Shown: positions 18,355 through 24,845 of the stretch, one piece after another
Position numbering within the stretch: the stretch's first letter is position 1
Layout: every line of letters starts with the position of its first letter
NCBI GenBank assembly: GCA_043822885.1
Contig: JBDRBI010000026.1
Span: 1 to 33,232, forward strand
DNA: 33,232 nt
Direction: 5' to 3'
DNA from: Aadella sp043822885
GTDB lineage: Bacteria; Omnitrophota; Gorgyraeia; Tantalellales; Tantalellaceae
The notes under the pieces: model-generated
What the model was told of the DNA's origin: nothing
The model's input: the letters and a program-made list of their open reading frames with translations, nothing else
Databases searched by the model: none
Made by a program: the position numbers and the translations under genes

Positions 18355-19854
18355 ATGAAAATTTTACTTGTATACCCCAAACATTTATCCGGATTTCTGA
18401 GCTATAAAGAGTCTTTACGGTTTATAGGGAAAAAAGCTGTAGAACCCCCCGCCGGGTTATTAACAGCAGCATCCTTACTTCCAAAAAATTGGGAGAAAAA
18501 GTTCATTGATATGAATGTGAATACTTTAAGTGACACCGAGATATTGTGGGCGGATTATGTTTTTGTTGGCGCACCAATGGGGGATGTACAAAAAGAAACA
18601 ACCAGACAATTGATAGAGCGATGCAAACAGTTAAAAGCAAAGGTCGTAGGCGGAGGATCTTTCTTTATGGAAGAACATGATTGGTTCAAGGACATAGATC
18701 ACATTATATTAAATGAGGCGGAGGTTACCTTGCCGCTCTTTCTTGAAGATTTAAAAAAGGGAGAGGCTAAACATATTTATAGGTCAAACGAGAAGGCGGA
18801 TATGACGTTAAGCCCGATCCCGGCATGGGATCTCGTCAATTTAAAAGATTATTGTTCTATAGGAGTGCAGTATTCACGTGGATGCCTTTATAACTGCGAG
18901 TTTTGCTCTGTGATCAATCTTGATGGGCGGTCGGTCAGGTCTAAAACATCTCAGCAAGTGTTGAGTGAACTGGAATTTTTGATCTCTTTGGGATGGTCCG
19001 GATATATAACGATCCTCGATGATAATATTTTGGGCAACAAAAAGGAACTGAAGGAGGATCTGCTGCCCTTGTTGATCGAGTGGCAGAAAAATACCGGAAA
19101 CACCGTCCGGTTTTATTTCCAGACATCGATGGATATTGTGAAAGATCAAGAACTTCTTGATCTGCTCAATAAGGCAGGTTTTCGTGAAACATTTGTCGGA
19201 TTTGAAACTACATCACAAGAAAGTCTTGCCGCTTGCGGAAAAACGCAGAACTTGAACACAAGTATCACCGATGTGGTAAAAACTTTATATAAGCACGGAA
19301 TGATAGTAATAGGCGGGTTAGTGATCGGCTTTGACACTGATACCCCTGATGTATACGACAACATTATCGAAGCGATCCAAAACTCCGGAATTCCCCGATT
19401 TGCGCTCCATGTTTTAAAGCCAATTTATGGGACAAGACTTTATGTCCGCCTTAAGAAAGAGGGCAGGCTCCAGCTGGCTGGATCTGAAAAGGGGAGATAT
19501 GAAGACCGGATAAAATATGAACCGACAATGGGAAGAGCCGCGCTTTCTGAGGGGTTTCTCAAAATAATCAATACTCTCTACAGGACAGAAACTTTTTACA
19601 AACGTGTTAAAATCTTTCTTAAACTGTACAAGCCAGGCCCCGCGATTCCTGTGAAAATAAGCGCAATACCAAGAGCAATAGCAGTTCTAATCCATATTAT
19701 TTACACCCTTGGAATAAAAGACGCTGGGAGAAGGGAATTTTGGAGATCATTAAACTGGTGCCGCTGTAATTACCCTAAAAAACTCCCGTACGTGATCTAT
19801 TATGCATCGTTGGGCTACGAGGCAAGAAAGTACTATGGAATACCATCCAAATAG
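18355..19854 (+). CDS. B12-binding radical SAM protein (DUF4070-type)
   Basis: A 499-residue protein. The N-terminal B12-binding-like domain (MKILLVYPK, then VGAPMGDVQKE and KVVGGGSFF) precedes a radical SAM domain with the [4Fe-4S] motif CLYNCEFC. The VIGFDTDTPDVYDN stretch and the C-terminal region resemble cobalamin-dependent radical SAM proteins that carry a DUF4070 domain, a group including hopanoid methylases. The likely chemistry is methylation or another C-C or C-H transformation on an unactivated carbon. As last gene of the compact operon, it could tailor the acyl chain. The ATG at 18355 has GAGGGA upstream. A short GGCC-TTTT-GGCC hairpin near 19871 lies after the stop. The substrate is unknown. 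Confidence 0.85.
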   Translation: MKILLVYPKHLSGFLSYKESLRFIGKKAVEPPAGLLTAASLLPKNWEKKFIDMNVNTLSDTEILWADYVFVGAPMGDVQKETTRQLIERCKQLKAKVVGGGSFFMEEHDWFKDIDHIILNEAEVTLPLFLEDLKKGEAKHIYRSNEKADMTLSPIPAWDLVNLKDYCSIGVQYSRGCLYNCEFCSVINLDGRSVRSKTSQQVLSELEFLISLGWSGYITILDDNILGNKKELKEDLLPLLIEWQKNTGNTVRFYFQTSMDIVKDQELLDLLNKAGFRETFVGFETTSQESLAACGKTQNLNTSITDVVKTLYKHGMIVIGGLVIGFDTDTPDVYDNIIEAIQNSGIPRFALHVLKPIYGTRLYVRLKKEGRLQLAGSEKGRYEDRIKYEPTMGRAALSEGFLKIINTLYRTETFYKRVKIFLKLYKPGPAIPVKISAIPRAIAVLIHIIYTLGIKDAGRREFWRSLNWCRCNYPKKLPYVIYYASLGYEARKYYGIPSK

Positions 19855-19922
19855 AATCGCAAAATTTCCCGGCCTTTTGGCCTGTAAAAACCAAATATCT
19901 TGACACTACTCTTCCAGAGGCG

Positions 19923-20027
19923 TATAAGATAGAGATAACGGAGGCATATCTGCCTAAAATAGTGAATTATGGATCAGCCTTTAAACTTACAATGGACCTT
20001 TTGAGGAAAAAGAAAAATGAAAATTGA
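19923..20027 (+). pseudogene. Vestigial C-terminus of an acyl carrier protein
   Basis: The frame from 19923 to the TGA at 20025-20027 reads YKIEI, then LPKIVNYGSAFKLTMDLL and a Lys-rich end. This matches the last ~30 residues of the ACP at 15152-15676 (FKVEI, then LPKIVSYDGAIKLTMDLF). The DNA is also clearly similar. No serine-attachment half and no start codon are present, so it cannot make a carrier protein. It overlaps the nitroreductase start by 11 bp. It looks like the scar of a duplication or recombination that once placed an ACP gene directly before the nitroreductase. Confidence 0.8.
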
Positions 20028-20601
20028 TGAAGCTGTTAGGAACAGACGCACTGTAAGGCAGTATGTACCGAAAAAAGTCCCCAAAAAGAGCATCATGAAG
20101 ATACTTGACGCTGCCAGATGGGCACCGTCCGCGCACAATTCCCAACCCTGGCGCTTTATTGTGGCCGAAGGGGAAGCGAAAAAGAACCTCGCGGATATCG
20201 TGGGTCACAGAAAAAGGAAAGATGTACTGCCGGTAAAGATACTTTTGGGACAAAGTGCGGAGATGATATCTTCCGCATCCGCGGCTATAATCGTCTATAA
20301 CACTGTGCCGGTACACCGAGTTACAGTTCCTCTGTACGTTAAAGAAAAAAAGATGGCCCGTGTATTTTGCATACAAAGCACGGCCGCGAGTATCCAGAAT
20401 ATGCTTCTCACAGCGCATTCTTTAGGTTTCGGGACGGCATGGCTGGGTGTGCCGCTGTTTCGGCAGGAAGAGATCAAAACAGCCTTCGATATTGCTGGAG
20501 AGCTAATGGCGGTGATCACTATAGGGTATCCTAAAGCGCATGAGGGCAAAGGGGTCTCGTTCCGCAGACCCATCACGGAAATAATTTCGTTCAAGGAGTA
20601 A
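20017..20601 (+). CDS. Nitroreductase-family flavoprotein
   Basis: A 194-residue protein of the nitroreductase (FMN-dependent) fold. The N-terminal R-N-R-R-TVRQY is the FMN-phosphate-binding signature, WAPSAHNSQPWRF follows near residues 33-46, and the C-terminal half has LGFGTAWLG. Family members reduce nitro groups, quinones, enones or flavins with NAD(P)H, or break down flavin as in BluB. The substrate is unknown. It follows the lipid operon after a 162-bp gap holding an ACP remnant, so it may have been an operon member. An oxidoreductase acting on a conjugated chain would fit but is speculative. Confidence 0.85.
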   Translation: MKIDEAVRNRRTVRQYVPKKVPKKSIMKILDAARWAPSAHNSQPWRFIVAEGEAKKNLADIVGHRKRKDVLPVKILLGQSAEMISSASAAIIVYNTVPVHRVTVPLYVKEKKMARVFCIQSTAASIQNMLLTAHSLGFGTAWLGVPLFRQEEIKTAFDIAGELMAVITIGYPKAHEGKGVSFRRPITEIISFKE

Positions 20602-20649
20602 AAAGAAAAGAACGCTCAAAGCACAAATAACGTAACATGCTTCTGCTAT

Positions 20650-20678
20650 TTGCATTGTTCGTTTTTATGTGATACATT
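20650..20678 (+). promoter_or_regulatory. Sigma-70-like promoter of second Lgt-like cassette
   Basis: TTGCAT, 17 bp and TACATT, with the same TTTTTATGTGATA stretch seen at the first cassette's promoter (10070-10098). The predicted start near 20685 leaves a 5' leader of about 165 nt that includes a whole REP element. A purine-rich GAAGCGAGA tract lies at 20697-20727. Confidence 0.55.
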
Positions 20679-20732
20679 TTACCGTATAAGAAAGAAGTGA
20701 GAAGCGAGAGGGAAGAAGCGAGAAGCGTTTAC

Positions 20733-20843
20733 TCTGTCATTGCGAGTGAACGTAGTGAGCGAAGCAATCCTTTTGGTAACAGATTGCTTCCCCCCGTCGT
20801 TTTGCTCCGCAAAGCGGAGCAAAAGGGGTCGCAATGACGGAGA
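20733..20843. repeat. REP/MITE-like element in the 5' leader of the Lgt-like gene
   Basis: Ends are CTGTCATTGCGAG and CGCAATGACGGAG, in inverted orientation. Inside are GAAGCAATCC/AGATTGCTTC and a perfect 11-bp hairpin with an AAA loop at 20800-20824 (TTTTGCTCCGC and its complement). The right end supplies the GGAG ribosome-binding sequence of the gene that starts at 20851. Confidence 0.75.
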
Positions 20844-20850
20844 AATACTT

Positions 20851-21615
20851 ATGATAAATGAATTGTTCTACAATACTCCTTTTTCTATGTCAAGCTGGTA
20901 TTTTTTTGTCCTGGTCGGGATGATATTTGCGGTGACCTTGTCCGTTATCAAAACTCCGAGAGAGAACTTTCCTATTACACGGTGGGGTGTGTTAGCGTGT
21001 TCTTTGCTGATGATCTACGGAGGAATGGTAGGGGGGAAGCTGCTTTATATCGCGCTCAATCGTGAGGAATTAGCGCAGTTTGGAGATATCCCTTTAAATT
21101 CTCTTTTGGCTACTGCCGGGTACTCATCCTTGGGGGCTTTTGCTTTCTATATCCTGACTATATTCCTCTTCGCAAAATTACGAAAAAAAAGGATAAGTTT
21201 TTTGACGCTGGCGGATTATGGTATGCCTTTCACTTTTTTAGTTCAGGCATTTGTCAGGGTGGGCTGCTTTCTGAACGGGTGTTGTTACGGAAAGCCGACG
21301 GGTCTGCCATGGGGGGTTATTTTCCCGGGAGAAACAACGGTTCCGGTCCATCCCGCGCAGATCTACTCGATGCTCTATCTCGTTTTTATATTCGTAGCCA
21401 TGAGGTTTATTTATAAAAAAGGACCGTTTGTCGGAACAACTTTTTTCGGCAGTATTTTCCTTTACAGCATTTTCAGGTTTTTTAACGAATATCTGCGTGT
21501 GGACAGTTTTCCCGTATGGGGGGCGCTGACATTAGCTCAAGTGACTATGGGCGTAATTTTCTGTATAAGCGGTGTGTCTTTAATTATCGTTCTTTTAACA
21601 AGGAGAAACCCATGA
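20851..21615 (+). CDS. Lgt-like integral membrane protein, second paralogue
   Basis: A 254-residue polytopic protein of the Lgt superfamily. Arg136, HP at 167-168 (HPAQIYS) and FRFFNEYLR (Arg209, Glu213, Arg216) are family features. The Lgt signature is altered to RVGCFLNGCCYG, so the positions of E. coli Asn146 and Glu151 are Cys139 and Cys144, and Cys145 follows. The SFHGG histidine motif is SSLGA. The first paralogue (10140-10934) keeps the same three cysteines. The frame is open upstream to a TTG at 20740, but that part is REP sequence. The ATG at 20851 has GGAG at good spacing, so it was chosen. The stop overlaps the next start (ATGA). This is probably a phospholipid-using membrane enzyme of altered chemistry; Lgt itself remains possible. 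Confidence 0.8.
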   Translation: MINELFYNTPFSMSSWYFFVLVGMIFAVTLSVIKTPRENFPITRWGVLACSLLMIYGGMVGGKLLYIALNREELAQFGDIPLNSLLATAGYSSLGAFAFYILTIFLFAKLRKKRISFLTLADYGMPFTFLVQAFVRVGCFLNGCCYGKPTGLPWGVIFPGETTVPVHPAQIYSMLYLVFIFVAMRFIYKKGPFVGTTFFGSIFLYSIFRFFNEYLRVDSFPVWGALTLAQVTMGVIFCISGVSLIIVLLTRRNP

Positions 21616-22025
21616 AAAATTTTTGTATCATGATCCTGGCTCTATGTTTTTTAGGGAACGTGTGTTCGCTTGAGAGCGTTGCGCAGCCCGCGAACAGCGG
21701 GGGAGCGGCTTCTCAGATAAACGTTACAGAGCTTACCAGGGACGACATTATAACGCGCATAAATGTCGTTCTGGACCAGAATCTGGATATAAGGGCTTTT
21801 ACTCCGGGTCTGGAAGAAAGAACCCTGGATAATGATGTAGTCTATTACGAGTACGAAACGGAAAAAATAGAGGACCTGAATGAAGAAGCGCTTCTCAAAC
21901 TACTACGCAACGTTAATCAACAGATTGCCTGGAAAGACTTCAGACGTCTGCAGAAACAGCAAAAAAGACTGGATGAGCTAAAAAAACTCAGCCAGCTGCC
22001 AAGATCTTTTCAGAGGGCTAGGTAA
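21612..22025 (+). CDS. Small secreted helical protein, second paralogue
   Basis: A 137-residue protein with a signal peptide (residues 1-24, probable cleavage after SVA) and a helical, charged mature part. Its ATG overlaps the upstream stop (ATGA), with AGGAG just before it. It aligns along its length with the protein at 10931-11329: LTRDDIITRIN, D-N-x-V-x-Y-x-Y, IEDLNEEALLKLL, NVNQQI, then a Gln/Lys-rich coiled-coil-like end. No lipobox is seen despite the Lgt-like neighbour. Its conserved pairing suggests a physical or substrate relation to that membrane enzyme. No known domain is recognised. Confidence 0.8.
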   Translation: MKNFCIMILALCFLGNVCSLESVAQPANSGGAASQINVTELTRDDIITRINVVLDQNLDIRAFTPGLEERTLDNDVVYYEYETEKIEDLNEEALLKLLRNVNQQIAWKDFRRLQKQQKRLDELKKLSQLPRSFQRAR

Positions 22026-22093
22026 CATATCGTAAATGATGAGAAAATACCGGTTTCCTTGTCATTCTGTACCAGGGGAAGAGGTGGCCAGTC

Positions 22094-22405
22094 ATGAAGA
22101 TCACAAGAAAACTGGATCGTGATATTCTTACAGTTGCGTTAGAAGGATCTTTGGACCAGGATTGTTCCGAACTCAGCAAAAAACTTGAGATCTTTCTGGA
22201 CGAAGATATTAAAGTCCTCGAACTCGACATGGAGAAGGTCAGTTACATCTCAAGCGTGGGTCTTGTAGTTCTCATATCAGCTTACAAAAAATCTCTCAAA
22301 CTAACCAAAAAAGTCCTCATAATAAACCCGTCAAAACAGGTCAAAGAAGTCCTGGACGTAGTAAGAATGTCCCGACTTTTCGGCCTGGATTCGAATATGT
22401 ATTAA
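22094..22405 (+). CDS. STAS-domain anti-sigma factor antagonist
   Basis: A 103-residue single STAS domain, like SpoIIAA/RsbV. The core VLELDMEKVSYISSVGLVVL corresponds to the family's phosphorylation loop. Ser54 aligns with the phospho-serine Ser58 of B. subtilis SpoIIAA, while the preceding Asp is Ser. Such proteins bind anti-sigma kinases when unphosphorylated and so free a sigma factor or other partner. No kinase or phosphatase gene is nearby. It lies 68 bp after the second cassette on the same strand and may be co-transcribed. AAGAGGTGG precedes the ATG. Confidence 0.85.
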   Translation: MKITRKLDRDILTVALEGSLDQDCSELSKKLEIFLDEDIKVLELDMEKVSYISSVGLVVLISAYKKSLKLTKKVLIINPSKQVKEVLDVVRMSRLFGLDSNMY

Positions 22406-22435
22406 GTAATTTCAGAGTGTGGGCACTTTCAGTCG

Positions 22436-22570
22436 GTCATTGCGAACCTTTTTCTCTGTCATTGCGAGCCCCGAAGGGGCGCGGCAATCTCTTATAGACA
22501 TAGTGCGGGCACTTTCCACACAGTCATTACGAGGAGGCCACCGGAGGCGAATGACGAAGCAATCTCGATA
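22436..22570. repeat. Degraded cluster of GTCATTGCG repeat ends
   Basis: Two GTCATTGCGA ends in tandem (22436, 22458), then CGGCAATCTC, then GTCATTACGAGG with CGAAGCAATCTCG. It appears to be a broken mosaic of REP copies. It lies just upstream of the promoter of the first toxin-antitoxin module. The rest of 22406-22586 holds nothing else recognisable. Confidence 0.65.
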
Positions 22571-22586
22571 AGGATAAGTTCCAAAT

Positions 22587-22615
22587 TTGACCGAGCGCCG
22601 CATATGTGATATACT
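22587..22615 (+). promoter_or_regulatory. Strong sigma-70 promoter of toxin-antitoxin module
   Basis: TTGACC, 17 bp and TATACT, close to consensus, with an extended -10 (TGTGATATACT). The predicted start near 22622 falls in the operator palindrome at 22621-22638. Confidence 0.75.
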
Positions 22616-22620
22616 ATAAG

Positions 22621-22638
22621 TGGTCATAAAAATGACCA
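22621..22638. promoter_or_regulatory. Palindromic operator, probable autoregulation site
   Basis: TGGTCAT-AAAA-ATGACCA is a perfect 7-4-7 inverted repeat at the predicted transcription start. Phd/YefM antitoxins, alone or with toxin, bind such sites and repress their own operon. Binding here is inferred from position. Confidence 0.7.
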
Positions 22639-22658
22639 TTTTAGCTAAGGAGGATATT

Positions 22659-22934
22659 ATGACGACCCTAACGGTAACAGAGGCAAAAGCCCATCTTTTA
22701 GAAATAATCAGAAAAGCGGATAAAACTACAGAACGGTTTATCGTGTCAAAAAACGGAAAACCCAAAGTGATAATAATGGGTGTAGATGAATACGAGGGTT
22801 GGTTGGAAACATTAGAGATCATGTCAGAAAAAGGCGCGTTAAAAGACATTCAGGAGGCTCAAAAAGAGCTTGCTGAGGGTAAAGGTTATACAATGAATGA
22901 AGTTTTTCCTAAAAATAAAAAGAAAAAACAATGA
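22659..22934 (+). CDS. Phd/YefM-family antitoxin
   Basis: A 91-residue protein. The N-terminal TLTVTEAKAHLLEIIR and KNGKPKVIIMGVDEYE are typical Phd/YefM DNA-binding and dimerisation sequence. The C-terminal Lys-rich tail should wrap and neutralise the toxin. The ATG at 22659 is set by a consensus AAGGAGG 5 nt upstream; an earlier in-frame GTG at 22620 lies at the predicted transcription start and in the operator. The stop overlaps the toxin start (ATGA), giving coupled translation. The gene is preceded by a near-consensus promoter and a palindromic operator. Confidence 0.9.
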   Translation: MTTLTVTEAKAHLLEIIRKADKTTERFIVSKNGKPKVIIMGVDEYEGWLETLEIMSEKGALKDIQEAQKELAEGKGYTMNEVFPKNKKKKQ

Positions 22935-23185
22935 AATACACCATAATAATCGCTCCAAAAGCCAAACGGCAAATAGACCAACTCACCGAAAAAGCAAAAA
23001 ATAAACTCGCAAATGCACTAAACGAACTCACTAATGATCCACATTTAGGAAAGCCATTAAAAGCTCAATTAAAAGGATTGTTTTCATACCGGATCGGAGA
23101 CTACCGTATTATCTATAACATTGTAAAAAAACAATTGATAATCCAAGTCATAAAAGTCATGCATCGGAAAGATGTCTACAGATAA
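22931..23185 (+). CDS. RelE/ParE-family toxin
   Basis: An 84-residue protein with the RelE fold pattern: I-A-P-K-A-K-R-Q-I-D-Q-L near the start, GKPLKAQLKGLFSYRIGDYRIIY in the centre and a basic VMHRKDVYR end. RelE-type toxins are mRNA interferases that act in the ribosomal A site; the central Arg residues and the C-terminal His/Arg/Tyr fit that type. The start overlaps the antitoxin stop. It is likely neutralised by the upstream Phd/YefM protein. A 22-bp inverted repeat follows at 23233-23298. Confidence 0.9.
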   Translation: MKYTIIIAPKAKRQIDQLTEKAKNKLANALNELTNDPHLGKPLKAQLKGLFSYRIGDYRIIYNIVKKQLIIQVIKVMHRKDVYR

Positions 23186-23232
23186 GACGCAGTTTAAAGT
23201 CAAAAGTCCAACGTTCGAGGTCCAAAGCTTAG

Positions 23233-23298
23233 AAAAGTTTATCGGACGTTTTAACACGCCGGATTTCAGTTGTTATTTAAAACGTCGGATAAACTTTT
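23233..23298. repeat. 22-bp inverted repeat downstream of the RelE-type toxin
   Basis: The left arm is 23233-23254, starting AAAAGTTTATCGGACG. The right arm 23277-23298 is its reverse complement with one mismatch; the loop is 22 nt. A second, 11-bp inverted pair (ACATTATCGGA at 23300-23310, its complement at 23414-23424) follows. No T-run marks a classic terminator. It could be an mRNA-stabilising hairpin or a small non-autonomous element. Confidence 0.6.
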
Positions 23299-23472
23299 AA
23301 CATTATCGGATGATCGTGGGAAACAAGAACATCCTGCAGTATCACCACTAAATACACAAAGAACCCCTGATATAGACACGTTTATCATGCTAAACACGCC
23401 CACTCCACGAACGTCCGATAATGTATCTTATGTTAACTTGCGCATAAGGAAAGAGCTCCCCGACCGTCCACA

Positions 23473-23510
23473 CCCGTCATTGCGAGGCGCGTCAGCGCCG
23501 AAGCAATCTC
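23473..23510. repeat. Half copy of the GTCATTGCGAG repeat
   Basis: CCCGTCATTGCGAGG and CCGAAGCAATCTC flank the short hairpin GGCGC/GCGCC. It is a solo half of the element seen complete at 9624 and 20733. The surrounding 23299-23627 region has no supportable gene. Confidence 0.65.
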
Positions 23511-23627
23511 TGTACGACTTCTCCGCTTTACGAGTACCTAAATAAGCACGAAATTATTTATGAGTACATACTATTAAAGCATATTTGTGCTTAGAAAACA
23601 AAAATCCAAAATTCAAAAGCCAAAACT

Positions 23628-23690
23628 GTGGATGATTGTGAATAGCAAAATATCGTCATCCCGGAAAAACCCAAAGGGTTTTATCCGGGA
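23628..23690. repeat. Dispersed GTGGATGATTGTG unit plus TCCCGG hairpin
   Basis: GTGGATGATTGTGAATAGC (23628-23646) is a diverged copy of units at 24637-24670 and 25992-26024. It is followed by the hairpin TCCCGGAAAAACCC-AAA-GGGTTTTATCCGGGA at 23659-23690. In the other copies, GTCAT-type sequence also follows the unit. Confidence 0.55.
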
Positions 23691-23991
23691 CCCAATAAAA
23701 GTGGTATTCCTATAAACCTTCATTAAACCACAAAAAACGTGTCATATCGGCTCGCTTAAATCTGACCCACATCTCTCCCGCCAAGATACCTCATCTTTCC
23801 CCAAAAACTCCCATAATAAGTCATAGAAAAGGGTCAATTTCGTACAAAAAAGCCCCTTAGAGAGGCGTTCTTGACACTGGCGGGGATTTGGTCGTTTTTG
23901 GCAAAATAGGGGCTAAAAAGGCGGCGTGCAATACCCTTTACTTCGGACATCAGACTTTCTCTTTTTTGTTGGATATAGTAAAAATTGCAGG
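23691..23991 (-). other. Spacer with a 38-codon minus-strand ORF or terminator
   Basis: On the minus strand an ATG at 23950 opens a 38-codon frame (MSEVKGIARRLF through NASLRGFF) ending at 23834. No ribosome-binding site was recognised. The same DNA can fold as GCCTC/GGGGC followed by six T's (23846-23866), an intrinsic-terminator shape for the minus-strand toxin-antitoxin operon. Either reading is uncertain; it may be a leftover of a lost gene. Nothing else is recognised here. Confidence 0.35.
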
Positions 23992-24243
23992 TTAAACTTC
24001 GGCGAGTTTATGAAGAACTTCTGAAACGAAGGTCTGATATTTGACACCTAATTTTTTTGCTTTCTTTTTGATATTTTTAAGATCATGGCTATTTATGCGA
24101 ATGTTCAATACGGCATCTTTTTTTCGTAACATCAGAGATTGGGCAATTGAATCGAACTCTTTTTTTGACACATCAATATACTCATAATTGATCAAGGCAT
24201 CTTCAACAGCATTTTCTTGCTTTGTCAGTTTAACTTTTCTCAT
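23992..24243 (-). CDS. CopG/BrnA-like ribbon-helix-helix antitoxin
   Basis: An 83-residue protein. The C-terminal part AVLNIRINSHDLKNIKKKAKKLGVKYQTFVSEVL matches the ribbon-helix-helix pattern of CopG/BrnA antitoxins (beta strand, then two helices with a GxxYQTF turn). The N-terminal half probably binds the toxin. AAGGAGG lies 9 nt upstream of the ATG, inside the toxin gene, and the two genes overlap by 14 bp. Toxin-first order is typical of BrnT/BrnA. It likely represses the operator at 24514-24533. Confidence 0.8.
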   Translation of the reverse strand: MRKVKLTKQENAVEDALINYEYIDVSKKEFDSIAQSLMLRKKDAVLNIRINSHDLKNIKKKAKKLGVKYQTFVSEVLHKLAEV

Positions 24244-24499
24244 TTAGCGAAGCCTCCTTATAAAGCTTGGTGTATTTTCGGCTGGGAAATATTGTTTTTA
24301 AAAATATACATCTTTTGTCATTTACAAACGGCACTACCCATATCTGGTTTTTATGCCAAAAAAGCATAATGTCTTGATCTTTTCTTTTTGGATGTCTCTT
24401 GATCTCGATCAATTCTGTTCCGAGAATCTCTTCAAAGGTGATTCCCCTTGTTCTTTTTAGGCGACTGCTTTTTAAATGATCCCATCTAATATCGCGCAT
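24230..24499 (-). CDS. BrnT-like toxin
   Basis: An 89-residue protein. IRWDHLKSSRLKRTRGITFEEIL near the start and VVPFVNDKRCIFLKTIFPSRKYTKLY near the end match BrnT-related small ribonuclease toxins of the RelE superfamily. The start chosen is the ATG at 24499, with AAGG upstream. A TTG at 24523 is in frame but lies within the operator and -10 region, so it cannot be the start. It is followed by an overlapping antitoxin gene. Expected activity is RNA cleavage held in check by that antitoxin. Confidence 0.75.
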   Translation of the reverse strand: MRDIRWDHLKSSRLKRTRGITFEEILGTELIEIKRHPKRKDQDIMLFWHKNQIWVVPFVNDKRCIFLKTIFPSRKYTKLYKEASLNEKS

Positions 24500-24513
24500 G
24501 ACCAACCTTAGTT

Positions 24514-24553
24514 GTATATACAAAAGTATATACTATTTTTCTTAAATATTCAA
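24514..24553 (-). promoter_or_regulatory. Promoter and operator of BrnT/BrnA-like module
   Basis: On the minus strand: TTGAAT (24548-24553), 17 bp, TATACT (24525-24530). The palindrome GTATATAC-AAAA-GTATATAC (24514-24533) overlaps the -10, so a bound antitoxin would block polymerase. The 8-4-8 layout resembles the 7-4-7 operator at 22621-22638. Confidence 0.7.
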
Positions 24554-24579
24554 GTTTTTAAAGTTAATTTCCCTTCTCC

Positions 24580-24791
24580 CCTACTATAATAGACACAGAA
24601 AGTCGCAAAATTATCTCAATTATTTTGTTTTATCCGAAAGTCTAAAGTCAATGGATGACCGTGGATAGCGTCCTCTCTCGTCATTGCAAGAAGGCCTGAA
24701 AAGGCCGACGCGGCAATCTCATAAAAAGCCAAGTAGGATCTTCAAAGATAATTGAGATAATTTTCGTGAAAAATGTGTCTACTATAGTAGG
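24580..24791. mobile_element. MITE-like element with ~48-bp imperfect inverted ends
   Basis: The left end reads CCTACTATAATAGACACA and the right end, reversed, CCTACTATAGTAGACACA. After about 12 divergent bases both arms continue with AAAATTATCTCAATTAT. The arms align without gaps. Between them are the AAAGTCTAAAGTC/GTGGATAGC unit (24637-24670) and a GTCATTGC...GGCAATCTC REP half (24678-24722), but no ORF. No clear target duplication is visible. It ends 29 bp before the leader ATG of the ORF6N gene and may carry part of its promoter. Confidence 0.65.
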
Positions 24792-24845
24792 CCATTAATT
24801 TAATCAGAAAGGAGAAGAAATGAAAAAGATACCAACTCAGCGAAA

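Noticed and set aside
20740..20850. N-terminal extension of the second Lgt-like protein from a TTG
   Set aside because: The extension is a translated REP element; an ATG with GGAG lies at 20851.
23270..23545. Plus-strand 91-codon ORF
   Set aside because: It begins inside an inverted repeat, runs through a REP half and has no family features.
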